Shown piece after piece: positions 37,201-52,200 of a stretch of DNA of 64,000 bases (position 1 is the first letter of the stretch; every line of letters begins with the position of its first letter). The notes below the pieces were generated by a model. The model was not told the DNA's origin and ran no database searches. It worked only from the letters and a program-made list of their open reading frames with translations. The translations under genes were made by a program, and so were the position numbers. The stretch is from Aphidius gifuensis (lineage: Eukaryota; Arthropoda; Insecta; Hymenoptera; Braconidae), in NCBI RefSeq assembly GCF_014905175.1, contig NC_057791.1, positions 15,442,177-15,506,176 on the forward strand, in the 5' to 3' direction.

Positions 37201-40200
37201 AAATTACCACATTAATTTCTAATTTTTTTCTTCATTTTTTCTATACAATTTTAAAAAACTTATTTTAACATATACATAATTAAAAAAAAAGTTATAAATT
37301 ATATAAACGTCGCAGGTGAAAAAAACAAAAGTGCAATTTTCGAAATTTTTTGTTTTTTTTTCTTCATAAATAGTAATGAGTCATTACTAATGACTAATGA
37401 AACGATAAAAGACTAATTATAGTACAAAAAAATGTTTAAAAATTAAATTTAATATTAGCAATTTAAATATTTATCTTTAAAAAATTTTATAATAATTATA
37501 AATATCGTTGCGTTAAAGTTAAAGAAGCGTAAGTGCCATTATCGTGATTGTTTTTTTTTTTTAAAGGTAAAAAAAAAAATGTAACTTCAATAATTTTCTG
37601 GCAAATGACTTGTCTACCCCTCTGCAAATTTATCAGAGATTTAAAATTTATTAATAGTAAAAAGACGTATGTCCCATGTGTTAAAAATAAATGATTGTAT
37701 TTTTAGTATGATTAAAAGTAAAGAGACGTGTGTCCATTGGACATACAACTTTATCATCTTTAAATATAAAAATATAAAAGGTAAATAAGAAAAATGAGTC
37801 AATGAAAATATCTTATCAAAGCTCTTTTTAATTTTTTTTTTCGTTGTTGTTTAAACATCGTCAAAAAAAACGAGATAAACATTGTGGCAAAAAAAAAAAA
37901 AACATTTAGAGATACGCTTTTTATCTCTGAAACACAGGCAGTTTGGTTTTGGCTGTTTTTTCTGCGACGATATCATAAAAATATTATAATACATGGAGAA
38001 TAATTGAGCAGTCTCTTAAGAAAATATCTGTCTTTTTTTTTCTTCCTCGTTGTTGTTACAAAAAAAAATATTATATAAAGTAAATCGTACCGAGGCTCAC
38101 GAAGTTGGATTAATAATCAATAATTTGGGCCTACGGGTCTGCACGTGTGGCAAATCATAATCGTAAAACGTCGAATGAAAAATTATTGTCCTGAATGAGA
38201 TGATAAAACATTCTGTTATCTCAATGTATTTTAAACAATATTTTATCATCGTTTGAATTGGACAGCAATCCAAGGCTTCTGCTCTCGTCTCGTATAAATA
38301 TTTTTTTTATTCTCCCTTTTTTTTCCCTTTTACTGTTTCATAATCATTTTATTTTTCCCTTTTTTTTTTTCCATTATTTATTTTATTATTATTTATCGAT
38401 ATATATACAGGTACAATTTTTATTAATGTTTTTTTTTTTTCGCTTCAAGTATATATTATTTTGTTGACTCGATAATTTTTACAGAATATTATTTCAACTT
38501 ATATTATTTTATATTTTTTTATTCACTGCATAATATTACGATTTTGTCATGGTTCTTGCAGGTGTTGCTTGCGGGTGTCCCTATAAAAAATTTAACGATC
38601 TCACTTTACCGACAAGCTATATATATTTTTTTAAAAAATCTATTAGAACTTTTTGATTTTTAGTTTCAAATATCAAATGAAATAAAAATCCACGTTAAAT
38701 TCATAAAGTATATATTTAAAATGAAAAAAAAAAAAATATATATTTATTGAATAAAAATGTTGGGATCATTGCTTACACTTTGCCGACGTTAAAAATATTC
38801 AAAAGAAAAAAAATTTAAAAAAAACTTGTCGAATAGTAAATGAGGTATTCCATATGATAATCTTTATTTTACGGTAGAATTAATCGATCTTTGATCTTTT
38901 GAAAATTTTTATATAAAATTTTATATACATTTACATGTAACTTAAAAAGTTAAAATAAATATAAATAAATACGTACATATACAGAAGGTAGTATACATTT
39001 AACACGAAGATCAGAAGAGACGAGTTGATATGTCCAACGTAAATACGTATTTATTATATAAAGATTGAGAAGTGATTTTAATCGAATTGTTGGCTGATAT
39101 ATTTATATGTACAATTTTATATACCGGCAAATCGATATTCATTTAAAATCGATTACCCTGACGATATGTGTGTGGTAAAATACGCAGGTGATATCATACG
39201 CTATAGTATACTTATCGGTATAACGAACCTGATTGCAAAACACGATCAGTGACTTTTGCACGTCTCATGGCGTTTTCTGCATCGAGTCTTGTTCTCTTGT
39301 TTTGGCATATATGTACACTAGTTGCATCTTCAGGGTTTATATCTTGTTCATGAAATCTCATGGAAGAATACACATATATATTTATTATCTTTCATGAAAT
39401 ATATGTGTACCTTTCCTCTTGGACTTATCTGCTTCTCATCTCGCACACGGTTGCACTTCTTGATAGCAAATTGGTCTTGAAGATTTCCTGATTTCTTTGA
39501 GAATTCTGTTGATTTTTTTTGCTTACTGGAATTTCAGTAATAAAGAAATATTTGCTATACTAATTGAAATGTTTAAAGAGTAAAGATTTTAAACTATTTT
39601 GAATTATAAAATTTAAAAATTATAATAATACAATTTTTTTTGGTCTTATTTATGATTATAATTATGAAATTTTTTATGACTATTTTGATGACTTTAGTTA
39701 CAGCTGATGTACTTGTACTTGAAGCTAGTATTTATAAGTAAAAATAAAAACTTGATTTTTAATGAAATAAATTTGTTTATATTTATCAAAATACCTTGAT
39801 GATTATTTGAAATAATTTATCCAAGTTATTAAAAATTATTATTACTTTTGTATCAATTTTTTTTTCATATGAAAATGAATGTAAAAAACAAAAAATTCAT
39901 TTAATTTTATTATTAAATAAATTGATATAATTAATTACTAATTATTTTATATTGTTAAATATATTTCGTTATTGATATATCAATAAAGCATAAACATAAA
40001 GCTATAGCTTTATGTTTATTCAAGGTATGAGTGATACCATTTGATATCATAGATAATTTCAAGATTGCAAAATTATTTCAAATCATTTGGAATCTTTAAA
40101 ACGCAATCATAAAATGTTCTATTTTATTATTTTTTCAACTGTTCAATGCAATAATGAGTCAATGAACTTTTCAACAATAATATACAATAATTTATTTAAT

Positions 40201-43200
40201 TTTTGTTTTAAAAAAATAAAAGAGATATAAAATTCTTGGATTCTTGTTAACATTCAGTCATCCAAATCAGCACATAAATTCTAGTTAATACTGTATTTAT
40301 GTATATAATGAAGATAAAAAAATGGGAATACAGTTGAAATAAGTTACAAATGCATAAACTTTGAAAAATCTCATAACGCATTCAAGCACATCACGAGTAT
40401 CAATATATATTCATGATAAAAAAAACAATAACATATATGCAATAAAATTAAAAAACATAGTAGAAATTTGATGAAAAACTAAAAACCTAAAAATATACAT
40501 TGATGTCATTTTCAGTTGGGAACAGGAGGACGACACTTTCCCATAGTAGCTAAAATCGGTAATCAAAATGAGCTAGCCACGTGCGACCCCAAGTTGGTTC
40601 TTAACAAAAAGTCTATACTGGTACTGAAAATATTTTTAAACCCTCCTATATTTGATGCAGTACGCGTGGCGCGTACAAACATTTCCCACGAATGTCAAAT
40701 GCATTATCATTATATTATTATGACTTTTTTTTTTTTTTTTTGTCTTTCAAGTCATTAGCATCAATCAATAATATTGATTAGTCATTTTGTTTCGAACATA
40801 TATAACAGCTTTACGTTCATCATCGCAATAAATAATAATTTTTTTTATTTTCTGTTACAGATGGTTTTGTCATTTTGATGATGACAATTACGTTAATGTC
40901 CGAAGATTATTAAAATTACTTGACAATTATAATCCACGTGAAGATTGGTATCTCGGCAGGCCGTCAATACCAGCACCATTAGAAATTGTTCGACAAGGTG
41001 ATGAAGCTTCAAAACATCCTGTAAGTACATTGCTATTGATTTAAAAAAACAAAACATTTGTATGTTATATTTTTATTTATTATTTATATATATATTCCCA
41101 TCATTCCGATAATGTCTACTTGTAAGACACCATGTATACTAAAATAGTATAATAACAAGTAAATTATATACCATATCTATTATTCATATATATAAAAAAT
41201 ATGAAAATTATAAAGTAAAAACATTTTACGAGACCTTGAATTGTGAACAGATCAGACCCACGTGTTTGTGTCTTGGATAATCATAAATTCGAGGACGTAT
41301 TTAACATGGTTTCGAGGCAAAAAGACCGGTGTGTTTGGTGAGATATCATCGCGATTTAATCGTTCAATGTGCATATATGGCGTTCATATTACCTTGTGAG
41401 TAAAAAAGAGAACGAAAAAATAAATATTAATAAAAAAAAAGTTGATTCTTATCGCTTTGTTTCGAGTGTCTGTCATAGTGTCTGCAAAGACATTAACCCT
41501 TTCCAACAATAATAATTAAATTCAATAGATTACAAGACGAATAAAAAAACACCTAAATACATTCGAACACTTGTTATATAAAAATAGACTTGATAAAATT
41601 TATAAAAACAAAAAAAATCTGGTAGAAATAATATTTGACAACAAAAATATCCACTAGAAAGTTGAAAAATAAATAAATTACATATTTATCCAAGTATATT
41701 TAATAATGATTTTATCAATAATACATAATAATAAATTCAAAAAATAAATAAAAATAAAAATAAACATTTTATACAATATTTTAAAGATAAATATTAACAA
41801 AATTAAATTTAAAAAAATAATAATAAACAGTCATTAAAATACGATGACTAATTAATTAATTTTTAAATAAATTAATTTTAAATTTATCCAAGATATATGA
41901 TAATAGTAAATTTAAAAAAATAAATAAATTGTTAAATGCAATATTTATTTATTTATTGTATATATACTGTTGTTATAATTTTGAAAAAATTCGAAATAGT
42001 CATTGTCTCATTGTACATTACTATATGCTTGTTATAATTTTTCTAATGATTAATTTTAAATACCAATTCACACTGCAATATTATTTTTTCTATTGGGAAA
42101 TTATTTACCATCAGGATAATTTATATTCCAGTATGATTTTATTGGGGAGAATTATGTTAAAGATATTTCTGTCATGATATACCTTAAAAATAGCTGAGTA
42201 ATTATATATTTTTTTAATTTTTAAAAACGTTTCTTAGCTGATGTGCCAATTCAAAGCCCAAATAATGATCAAATATTTACACCTGTTTCCATGCAGAGAA
42301 TTTAGTTAACATTGTAATTCAAAATATAATCTCAAAATATTACAAAAGAATTTCGTTTATCAATTATCATAATAAATTTTTTTCCTCGCTACAAACATAG
42401 TGAAGCAAAAAAATAAATCTGTTCATTCAGCAATGCCAACCAATTCAATCATACCACAGATATTTGATCATAAATTCCATCAGTTGTTTCGTATATATTT
42501 CAATATTTTTTTTTCATCACTTAGATAACATTTATTCTGGCAACTGGTCTTCCACTTGTTGTCGTGAAAAAAAAATATAAATATTAAGCTCAAGGCATCG
42601 AATCCAGTTCGATCATCGATTCTCTTCAAGATTATATTTGATACAAAAAAACAAAATAAATAAATAAATAAAATAAACTCAATAACAGAGAGAATGTAAA
42701 TACTTTGTTCTTCAATATGTGTGTATATGTGTCTTTGGGTTTTTCAAAGTATCGGCGTTTTTCATCAATATATACTATTCATTCAGTTGAACGATCCGGT
42801 TGAACCAGTTGTATCGATAAACAACATGTTGATGGAAGACGGCCACTGTTAAACACATGAGACAGTAACCTGCACAAAAGTCTTTCAATACTCTTCCTTA
42901 TATTCTTTCATTTCTTCTTTCTCAATATATGTTTTTAAAAAAATATATATTTTTCCATCAACAGCGTCTTGTTCATCATCAGCATCTTCAAAGGCTCCGT
43001 GTTCGCAAATATAAAATTTAACCCCCTCAAATCTTCCATCAATGTACATTAAATTATTATTTTTTTCATCGATTTTGTGGTGAAATTTTATTGTTCAAGT
43101 AATAGAATATATTTTTTTCAAATATTAAATTTAAAATATCAAGATTTATATTTTATTATTTTTTACATCCAGTAATAATTTGATTTTATTTTTGTTATGC

Positions 43201-46200
43201 AGTGAAGTGGAGAATATTTATATTGATTTCAATGTACTGATGTACTCTTATTTTGCCTTTATCATATTCGCTGGTTTCTCTCGCGTATAAATTGTTTTGT
43301 ACTCTGCGGGTTTCTTTGCCCCCCTGTGGGTGATGTTGTTCATTCTACACCAGCACGTTAATATATACCAAAAATCGTTTATCAAAGTTACACGAAAATT
43401 CGTTAAATGCACAGTTTAAATTAGCAATTTAAATATTTATCTTTAAAAAATTTTATAATAATTATAAATATCGTTGCGTTAAAGTTAAAGAAGCGTAAGT
43501 GCCATTATCGTGATTGTTTTTTTTTTTTAAAGGTAAAAAAAAAAATGTAACTTCAATAATTTTTTGGCAAATGACTTGTCTACCCCTCTGCAAATTTATC
43601 AGAGATTTAAAATTTATTAATAGTAAAAAGACGTATGTCCCATGTGTTAAAAATAAATGATTGTATTTTTAGTATGATTAAAAGTAAAGAGACGTGTGTC
43701 CATTGGACATACAACTTTATCATCTTTAAATATAAAAATATAAAAGGTAAATAAGAAAAATGAGTCAATGAAAATATCTTATCAAAGCTCTTTTTAATTT
43801 TTTTTTTCGTTGTTGTTTAAACAACGTCAAAAAAAACGAGATAAACAATGTGGCAAAAAAAAAAAACTCATTTATTTTTAATTTTAAAAATATTTCGAGT
43901 AATTTAAAGTCAACCTTGTGTATATTTAATTTTTACATATTGTATTATTAATGCTCAATTAACAATCTGTATTTACCATTTATACATGAATATATTTAAA
44001 TTAAAAAAAATGTTCCTTTAAATCTTGATTCTTCACTAAAAACTTTTCAAGTAAAAAAAATATCAAAATTGTATTTTTAATACTTTCTTCAAGTATTTAC
44101 AAATTATTTTTTTATTTTTCTATTAAAATCTGATAAAAATAATATAAAATTATTAATTGTCAAAAATATTTAAATAATTTTATAGACTTGTTATTTTTTT
44201 AAATAATCGGCAGGTTGTGTTTTATATATAATGTTTTTTTTAAAATATAAATAATTGGATGAACCGTATACATTACACCACACCTTGTTTCGGTTAGGTG
44301 AAAGGCCGAGTCCTTCCCGATGGCTCGTTAATAGCTTTTGAATTTTGCCGATGTAAAAGAGGGATAAGCCCGTTGATTAACAGTAAACCAGGAACTGCGA
44401 TTACTAACATCCTCGCATCAAGTAGCACACACATACGATTAAATTTTTCAATGCTACTATGCAGGTCTATTTAAAGATAATAATCACTGTAATATTAAGT
44501 ATCTATAATAATCACAAGAAATTTCTGCGTTAATAATTTTTAAATATAAACATAATTGAGGAATCAAAATTCCCTAGTCAGTTGAAGCTGCAAAGTAGTT
44601 TCCTTAAAACTTTATTGACTGCTCCAACAGTGGTATGAATTTTTTGATACAATAGTCTGACCAGTCCATAATTTTGCTCCTATTTTAGTGATCTATTTTT
44701 CTGTATGACCAGAACATAATTGAGTAAACACTAGTGATCATTGTCAAGTGCTAGACTGGCGAAATTATTGAGAAAAAAAATTCCTTCCATGTTTAATATT
44801 TTCGTAGTTATGTGCAAATAATTATTGACACTCTCTTTTGATATTATTCAGGCTATTTTTATTATAAGAATTTAATTTTTTATATACCAGAGGTCAGGGT
44901 AGCTAAGCGAAACATGTCTCGTGTTGCCTCAATAAAGCGGAACGGTTATGCTGCCACAGCTGAACATTAAAACTGGTCCACTAGTGCCTTGACTTGGCTA
45001 TACATGCTTTTGTGTGTGTGTTGGGTTAAATATGAATCCCTGCAGCTATATATCCCGCCTTTGTAAAATAATATAAATTTATTTACTATCCAGTGAATGT
45101 ATATACACAGAAAGTTGTTATCAGTAAAACTATCAATCCAAGGCACATGCCATTAACTGTGTCAATGAGTGATTATTATTTCATGGTGAATTGACTTTCT
45201 CCATAATATCAAAGACACTATATAATTTTGATGAAAAATAATAACAAATGAAAAAAAACAATAACAAAAGGTTAATAATAAATTTGTAATTTGTACTATA
45301 AAATTTAACTAATGTCGATGAACAAGTGTTTAAGATTTCAAGTGACTAACTTAGGTGCTTGGAATTTTTTCTTTCGACATTTTTCACCTCGCTTGACGTT
45401 TTGATCCATGAAAGAAAGAGTAGATGATTGCTGTAGGTGGCCTCTGGAATGGGACATAACACAGTTGGAGGTAGAAACACACCAAAGTCCCTGTGTTAGG
45501 TTGTTAATCTTTTTTTTTTGTCAAACAAGAAAATGCGCATAAAATCGGGCAATTTAGTTTAACTTCTATATATATCTATCAAAAAAAAAATGATGCATAT
45601 TTCTGCAATTTTGTGATGCATATAAGTATTTCAAGATGATATTTTGTTTCTATGTAAATTTTAAATTAAAAATCAACAAAAGTTTGTATGTTTTTTTAAA
45701 AATAACTGGACATTTTTTTGCGATGATTAAATGAATTTCAATGATAAATTTAATAAACCATAATATTTTTGAAACAATTATATTCATTTTATGAATATAT
45801 AGCATGTAGAATTATTTTTTTTAATCTACATTTATGATTGGTGTTATTAAAAACTTCTTAGTAATATTACATGTGTAAAACCAGGTCGATAATTATCATG
45901 CAATCTTAGTGGTTTATTAAGATAAGTTGTGTGCTTCGATTGCCATCGGAATATAACTCGTTTGATCAATAAAAAACCTTTCCATCTTGTGAATTTATTA
46001 TTTATATTTAATGGTGAAAAAAAATATGAGATACATTAAGAAATATTAACGTATAAGTACTGTGAATTTAACGTCGATTAAAAAATCATAATTTTATATT
46101 TTTTGAGTTTGATTAAAAATTAAAAACAAATTAATAAAAAAATTTTTTAAATACGGTGCATATAAGAGAATTAATTTTACAACTTGACAGAATTTTTATT

Positions 46201-49200
46201 GCCTTCGACTGCATCCGGTTAAAAAACAGATGTGCCAATTTTTACTCCCGCGAAAGGGTGCGCCCTTTCACTCATTTAGCTCGCGCTTTATTTTATTTTT
46301 TTTTTAAATTTTTTTCATCTCTTGCATTTTTTTTTTTTCATTTGAAATTCTTCTTTTTTATTTGTAATTTTTTATTTTAAATTAATCGATTATTTGTAGG
46401 TTATTAAATTTAGGCAATTTATTTGTTTAGAAATTTTTTTAAAAATTAGAAAAAAAAATCTGAATAGAAAAAAAAGTTTTTTCATTTTAAAATGGAATTT
46501 ATTTATTTCTAGAAACTTTAATTAAATTGAAGAATATTTTTTCTTTATTTTAGCATTTACATGATAAATTTTAAATGTTAAAAATTTTGTTTAATCAATA
46601 TTTTGAAATTGTTTGATTAAAAAAAAAATTATGTTTGAAAAAAAAAATGTTTCTTTCATTTAGAAGTAAATTTCTTCAATTAAAGATATTCAAATTAAAA
46701 CTTATAATATTTTTTTATCGTAAAATTAAATAACCGATAAATCAAGAATATTTATTTTTAATTATTTTGAATTTTCGATTCAAATTTAATGATGAGAGCA
46801 TTTAAAAATAAACTGAGCTAAAAGTGAAATCATCTGACCACTTTAATTATATCGTCAGTGGTCAGTCAGCCCCTTGGTTTGAAGCAATTACTTTAGTTTC
46901 GAAGAGTGAAAGTAAATGAACAAAAATATATAACAATAAATACTGAAAATAATACCTTGAAAAAAAAATAAATGACTTTAAAAATAAATGAAGAATTTTA
47001 ATTCAAGCTTTGCGTAATTTTAAATAAGAAAAAAAAAAGTTATAATTATTATTTTAAAATTTTGATATGATATAATATATGTGAGGTAAAAAAAAATAAA
47101 TGTGTATTGTTTGGTAAAATGAAAATATGGTTACAATTTAGAGCGGACAAGATGAGAAGATTTATCCAAGCCAAATTTAATTAAATGTGCACTGCGTGTC
47201 CATCCATCGGTTCCAGCTCGTGTTTAAATTGTCATGCTTCTTTGACTCGAATTATTATCATCTGCATCTCTCTTTTTTTAACTTCAAAATTTTTAAATAT
47301 CCACTTAATTTAATTAATAATTTTATATGTATCAAATTTTTATGTCTTGTCATTTTTTGTCAGGTGTACATAGTAACCAATAACTATGTAAATTCAAATT
47401 TTGATTATTAATTTTTTTCGGAGTAAAATTTATTGTTTAATATTTTTTTAAAATTAATATATTTATTAAAAACATATATTTCAATTTCATTAATTCCATA
47501 AACATAAAACAATAATTAAAATTTATTTTAACCTTTTTTTTTAAATTTAATTTTCATATTTACCCAATTTTTTTTTCAAATTAAAATTCGTTAATTTAAT
47601 TTAAGTATTTTAAAAATATTAAAAATATATAATTTAAATTTTAAATTTCCAAAATTGGATAAATAAATTTAATTATTAATTAAAAATGAAATAAAATATT
47701 ATTATATATAAAAATAAAATTATTTTCATTATTGTTTGAAATACATTTTCGATTAAATTTATTTATTTTTACATTACTATTTTCTTTGTTAATTATATAT
47801 TTATTTTATTATATACATATGTAATTTAAAACGTATTAAAAATAATTTTTTTAATTTTCAAATGATAACGAGAACTACAGGTCCCAATCATTCGTTACCA
47901 TAAGATTTTTTATATGTGAAACTTCGTGTTCATTATCTCGTGATTGACCCTTATATACTCGGAGGATACATATATACACGGACATGTGGATAGATATTTT
48001 ATTCGAACATTTGCAATCTTTTTAAGCTCTGAATCCTGACCACGTACGTTTGCTACCTCCATTACTTTGATATTATATACACACATATATAAATCCACTT
48101 GCAGTATTTCTACTCAGCCTGTGTTGCACCAACACTATATACATACACACAGTGTCTGGTATCAACTATCAACGGTCATCATCTTTATTTTGCGCCGTGA
48201 GCATCCGGCCCACACACACACACACACACTTATTTATGCATGTGTAAATACAACACTTTGTCTTTATAAAAGTGCAACACTACGATATATCACTTTGTTG
48301 GTTTTTTTTTCTTTAATTTTTTGCATATATTATTTTGTTAATTTTATAATTTTTATTTGCTCTTTTTTTAAATCAAATTCAGTAATTTGATAATTTTTTT
48401 TTCACATGGATTTTGAAGATGGAATTTTAATAGTTTAATATACTTTAAGATTTTTTTTGAAGACAAATAAATAGATTATTTAAGCTAGCTTTTAAAGGAT
48501 CGGTTTTTATATTTGTTAATTTAACAAAATATGAAAATTATTAATTTGTTTTTGTTAATGAATTTCATTTACAAATATAATAAATTTCAAAAGTTTATTA
48601 GGTTTTTTTCTATTTGATCTATTTTATTTACAGTAAAAAATAATTATAAATAATCATTAATTTGTTCTAAATATTATTAATATATTTTATAAAAAAATTC
48701 AATATTTATTTCGTTTAAAATATTCAAATAATTTTCAAAATTATTTTTTTGAATTTCTGATAAAATTTTAAGAAAATTGACTATTTATTTATTAACCAAT
48801 AGAAAGAGAAGAATAATTTATGAATATTTGATTAAAACTGCGTATAAATAAAATTGAAAAACTAATTGGAACATTATTTATTCAAAGTTTTATTTAAACT
48901 TATGCGTATTCATTTATTCAGACCAGTTAACAGCGCAAGAAAATGCTAATTACAAGGTCACAAAAGAATGTTGTCGTTACAATATACAATTATAAAATTC
49001 CATCCACACTCTGATAAATATTATAAAAATTTCATTGACATACTGAATACCAAATTAAATCAATTTTATATATATAATAAATAAATATGTTACATTGACA
49101 ACAACATGATGAAAATTATTGAAAAGCACATGCGTTCATGGTTGAATATTTTTATTTCAATCTCGAGTCATTAATTTAACAACAAACGATCCAATTACCT

Positions 49201-52200
49201 GGTGTACATCTGGCTTCATGTGTGTTTATTTCAACGTTGCATATTTTTAAGTAGAACATTCTAAACCTTCTAGAAGACTGAAAACTCCAACGACAGTTGG
49301 AATAAATACTTCAATACTTAAACTCTTTACGTATTCATCGTTTTTTTTTTTTTCTATCTAATTCGACATGTCGCAAATGAATTAAGACATCTAGGAAAAT
49401 AAAAATTATAAATAAATTGACATTAAAAATACAAAAAACAATATAAATATATTTTTTTTGTTGCTAATTTTTAAAAACAACATAATTATTTATGAAATTT
49501 AAAAATAATAATTTTTTGAATATATTTTCTGATATTTTTTTACTGTATATAAATTTAAAAATATATCTAACTGTATAAATTAATTTTTTTTTTACATTTT
49601 ATAAATCCATTTTAAATATTAAATTTTTAAAAATAATCTCTATATAATCATGCTGTCAACATCAGAGATTGATTGAATGAAATAAATATTTTTTTTTCAT
49701 TCATATTTTAATCAATTTTAGTAACTTATCTTAATATTTTTTTTGTACGTATGCATTTCAACAAACATACACAAATATTGGGGATATATATAAGCTTCAT
49801 TTTGTATATTTTACATAGGTGCTGTGATCTCTTGTGTTTTCTGTCTCTCTTGTTTTGTAATTAGTCAAGAAAGCCAGTGTAATCTCGCGGTTCGATCAGA
49901 CCCTTCGTTACTAACCATCTCTCCTTCACACATACACACACACACACATTATATACAATAAAAATATATACATATATAAAAAAAATAAAAATCCAAACAT
50001 ATATAAAAGCAGTAAGATTTTTTTTATAGATTAAAATATCGTATAAATGTAAACGAACGATAATTAAAATAACTGACTGATTGCCTTGTCTTCAGATATC
50101 AATATATTTTATAACTAAAATTCATTTACATTTATATTTTAATCTGATAAAAATTAAAAAAATTATTTATCTTGTTTATGAAATTTTCCTTATGTAGATA
50201 TAGAAAAAAGTATTTATTTCTTTGAGGAAAATTTCAACAAAAAATAACGACAAGAAAAAGCCAAGTAATTTTAATAACTGATTTGTTAAAAATGAAATAA
50301 AAATAGTAATGTTTTTTTAAAAAACTGGATTATGACAAAAAAATAATAATGTCTATAGTTTATTCTAATCCATAAGTTGAGTTTTTACATATAAAGATAA
50401 GCCTCCCATATGTGTGAGGGGAATTTCTACACAGTAAAAAAAAAAAATGATAACTAAAAATAAATAATACCAAGGTGAGCGATTTTCTCGAGTTATAACT
50501 GTGCCCACTTAACCACACCCCACAGAACCACAACATATATTATACCTTCATACAATAATAGTAATGTGAATATTGTGTATAGTGTCCTTATTGGTTATAC
50601 GATGCACCAAGATCAGTAAACCGTTTCTATAATAAGTAAAATAAAGGTTGAAAAAAAAATAGAAAAAAATATATTAAAGTATTTGTGTGTTACTTGTTGG
50701 TGTGTAGATGAAATATATACATGTATTATAGATAATATATTCGAGATATATATTGAAGGCATAAACAACAAATGCATTTATTGCTAGGAAGCATACGGGC
50801 TTCTTGATCGTCTCAACAGATTGGTCAATGATTTCGATGCAATTTACACTGACATGTACTCCACTATCATTGGTTTATTTATTTTTAAATTTTTTTTCAA
50901 TTTATTTATATTTTCTTGAGGTTATTATTTATTAAATAATTGTTTTATTAATATTAATATATTTCGATTCATAAAAATGTTAATAGTAATCGACAAAATA
51001 AATTGAACTAAAAAAAAGGATTTAAAATGAAAAAAAAATTGATTTATTATTTATTTTATTTTATTTTTAATATTTCAATTTAATTTGTTATTTTATATAC
51101 ATATATTTTTTTAAATATAGGCATTAATGAATAAATAAATAAAAAAATTTGCACTAAAAAAGAAGCTAAAAATTTTGTTGGGAGAAATTTTTTTTTAACA
51201 TGTCAGAAGTAACCGCTAATCAGTTGTGATTTTTTTTTTAAATTTGTAATATATTTACAGAATGTGATCTCTTTGGAGTTTAAAATTTTTAAGTAACATA
51301 ATTAAGTCCAAAGAAACTGAGGTATGCAGACTAAAGAATGAGAGTATACTCTGTATTTTTTTGTTTAACAAAGTAAAAAATATGTATGGTAAAAAAAAGA
51401 TGGAGCTTATCGCTCTTGAAAGACTGAATAAATCAATCAATTTATGAAAGATCGATTAATCATTTTGACCTCTATTCAATATGATCAATTTGCAATCGTA
51501 AAATTATATTTTTAATCTTTTTTTTTTTCTTTATTTTGTATATTTTTTTATAAATATATTGTTGATGATATTATATCGTCACGAGTCAAATCATAAAATT
51601 ATTTTGTCTGACTTGAAAGTGAAATATAAAATCATTAAAAAAAAAAATATTTAAATGGTTTTTTAAATCAATTTGAGTCATCGAAATCACGACTGAAATA
51701 AATCGAAATTTCGAAATTTCTCTTTTCGAAATTATTCGATATTGTTTTTCATTTTGTTTATTAATATAAATATATTTATATTGTTAATTAACAGAAGTTT
51801 TTAAAGTGTATAAAATTCGAGATTTTAATAGTGTAATTTCACTTGAAATCATTGGGGTTAATTGAAACTTTAAAGGTGAAAACTCCCTCGGATTTTGAGT
51901 CATTGTATACTGCAATTGCCGCATGGTTAATGACTCATTTATTTTAAATTTTTAAACATGAAATATTGTTAATATTATTATGCATTGTTATTAATTTGTT
52001 ATGTTTTTTTTTTTTATTTCAGAAGGTGAAATTTTGGTTCGCCACAGGAGGTGCAGGATTTTGCATCAGTCGAGCACTTGCATTGAAAATGGTACCAGTT
52101 GCTGGGTGAGTTTGCACATTATTATTTTCATTATCACATCGAATCGTGATGTCATTAATATATATCCACATGTGTTATTTATTTTCTTTGTTTTTTGTTT

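Larger units (their letters stand above)
29456..40860 (+). other. Fringe intron 4
   Basis: This 11.4-kb intron contains repeat R1 copies 3 and 4 in inverted orientation, the first copies of the direct repeats at 32890 and 37455, and GC-richer islands at 31550-31700, 33755-33880 and 40515-40700. The remainder is A/T-rich with homopolymer tracts. None of its short open frames has coding character or splice support. Confidence 0.8.
41021..52022 (+). other. Fringe intron 5
   Basis: This 11-kb intron holds the second copies of direct repeats R2 and R3, a less AT-rich region at 44270-45060, CA microsatellites near 48211 and 49930, and otherwise A/T-rich DNA without coding signal. Confidence 0.8.

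Noticed and set aside
40516..40758. Possible extra fringe exon after TTTTCAG
   Set aside because: The fringe protein is continuous from the exon ending at 29455 to the one starting at 40861. This frame has no place in the family alignment and ends in a poly-Phe run.
44880..45000. tRNA or structured RNA in the less AT-rich region of intron 5
   Set aside because: No cloverleaf or long stem could be formed by inspection.
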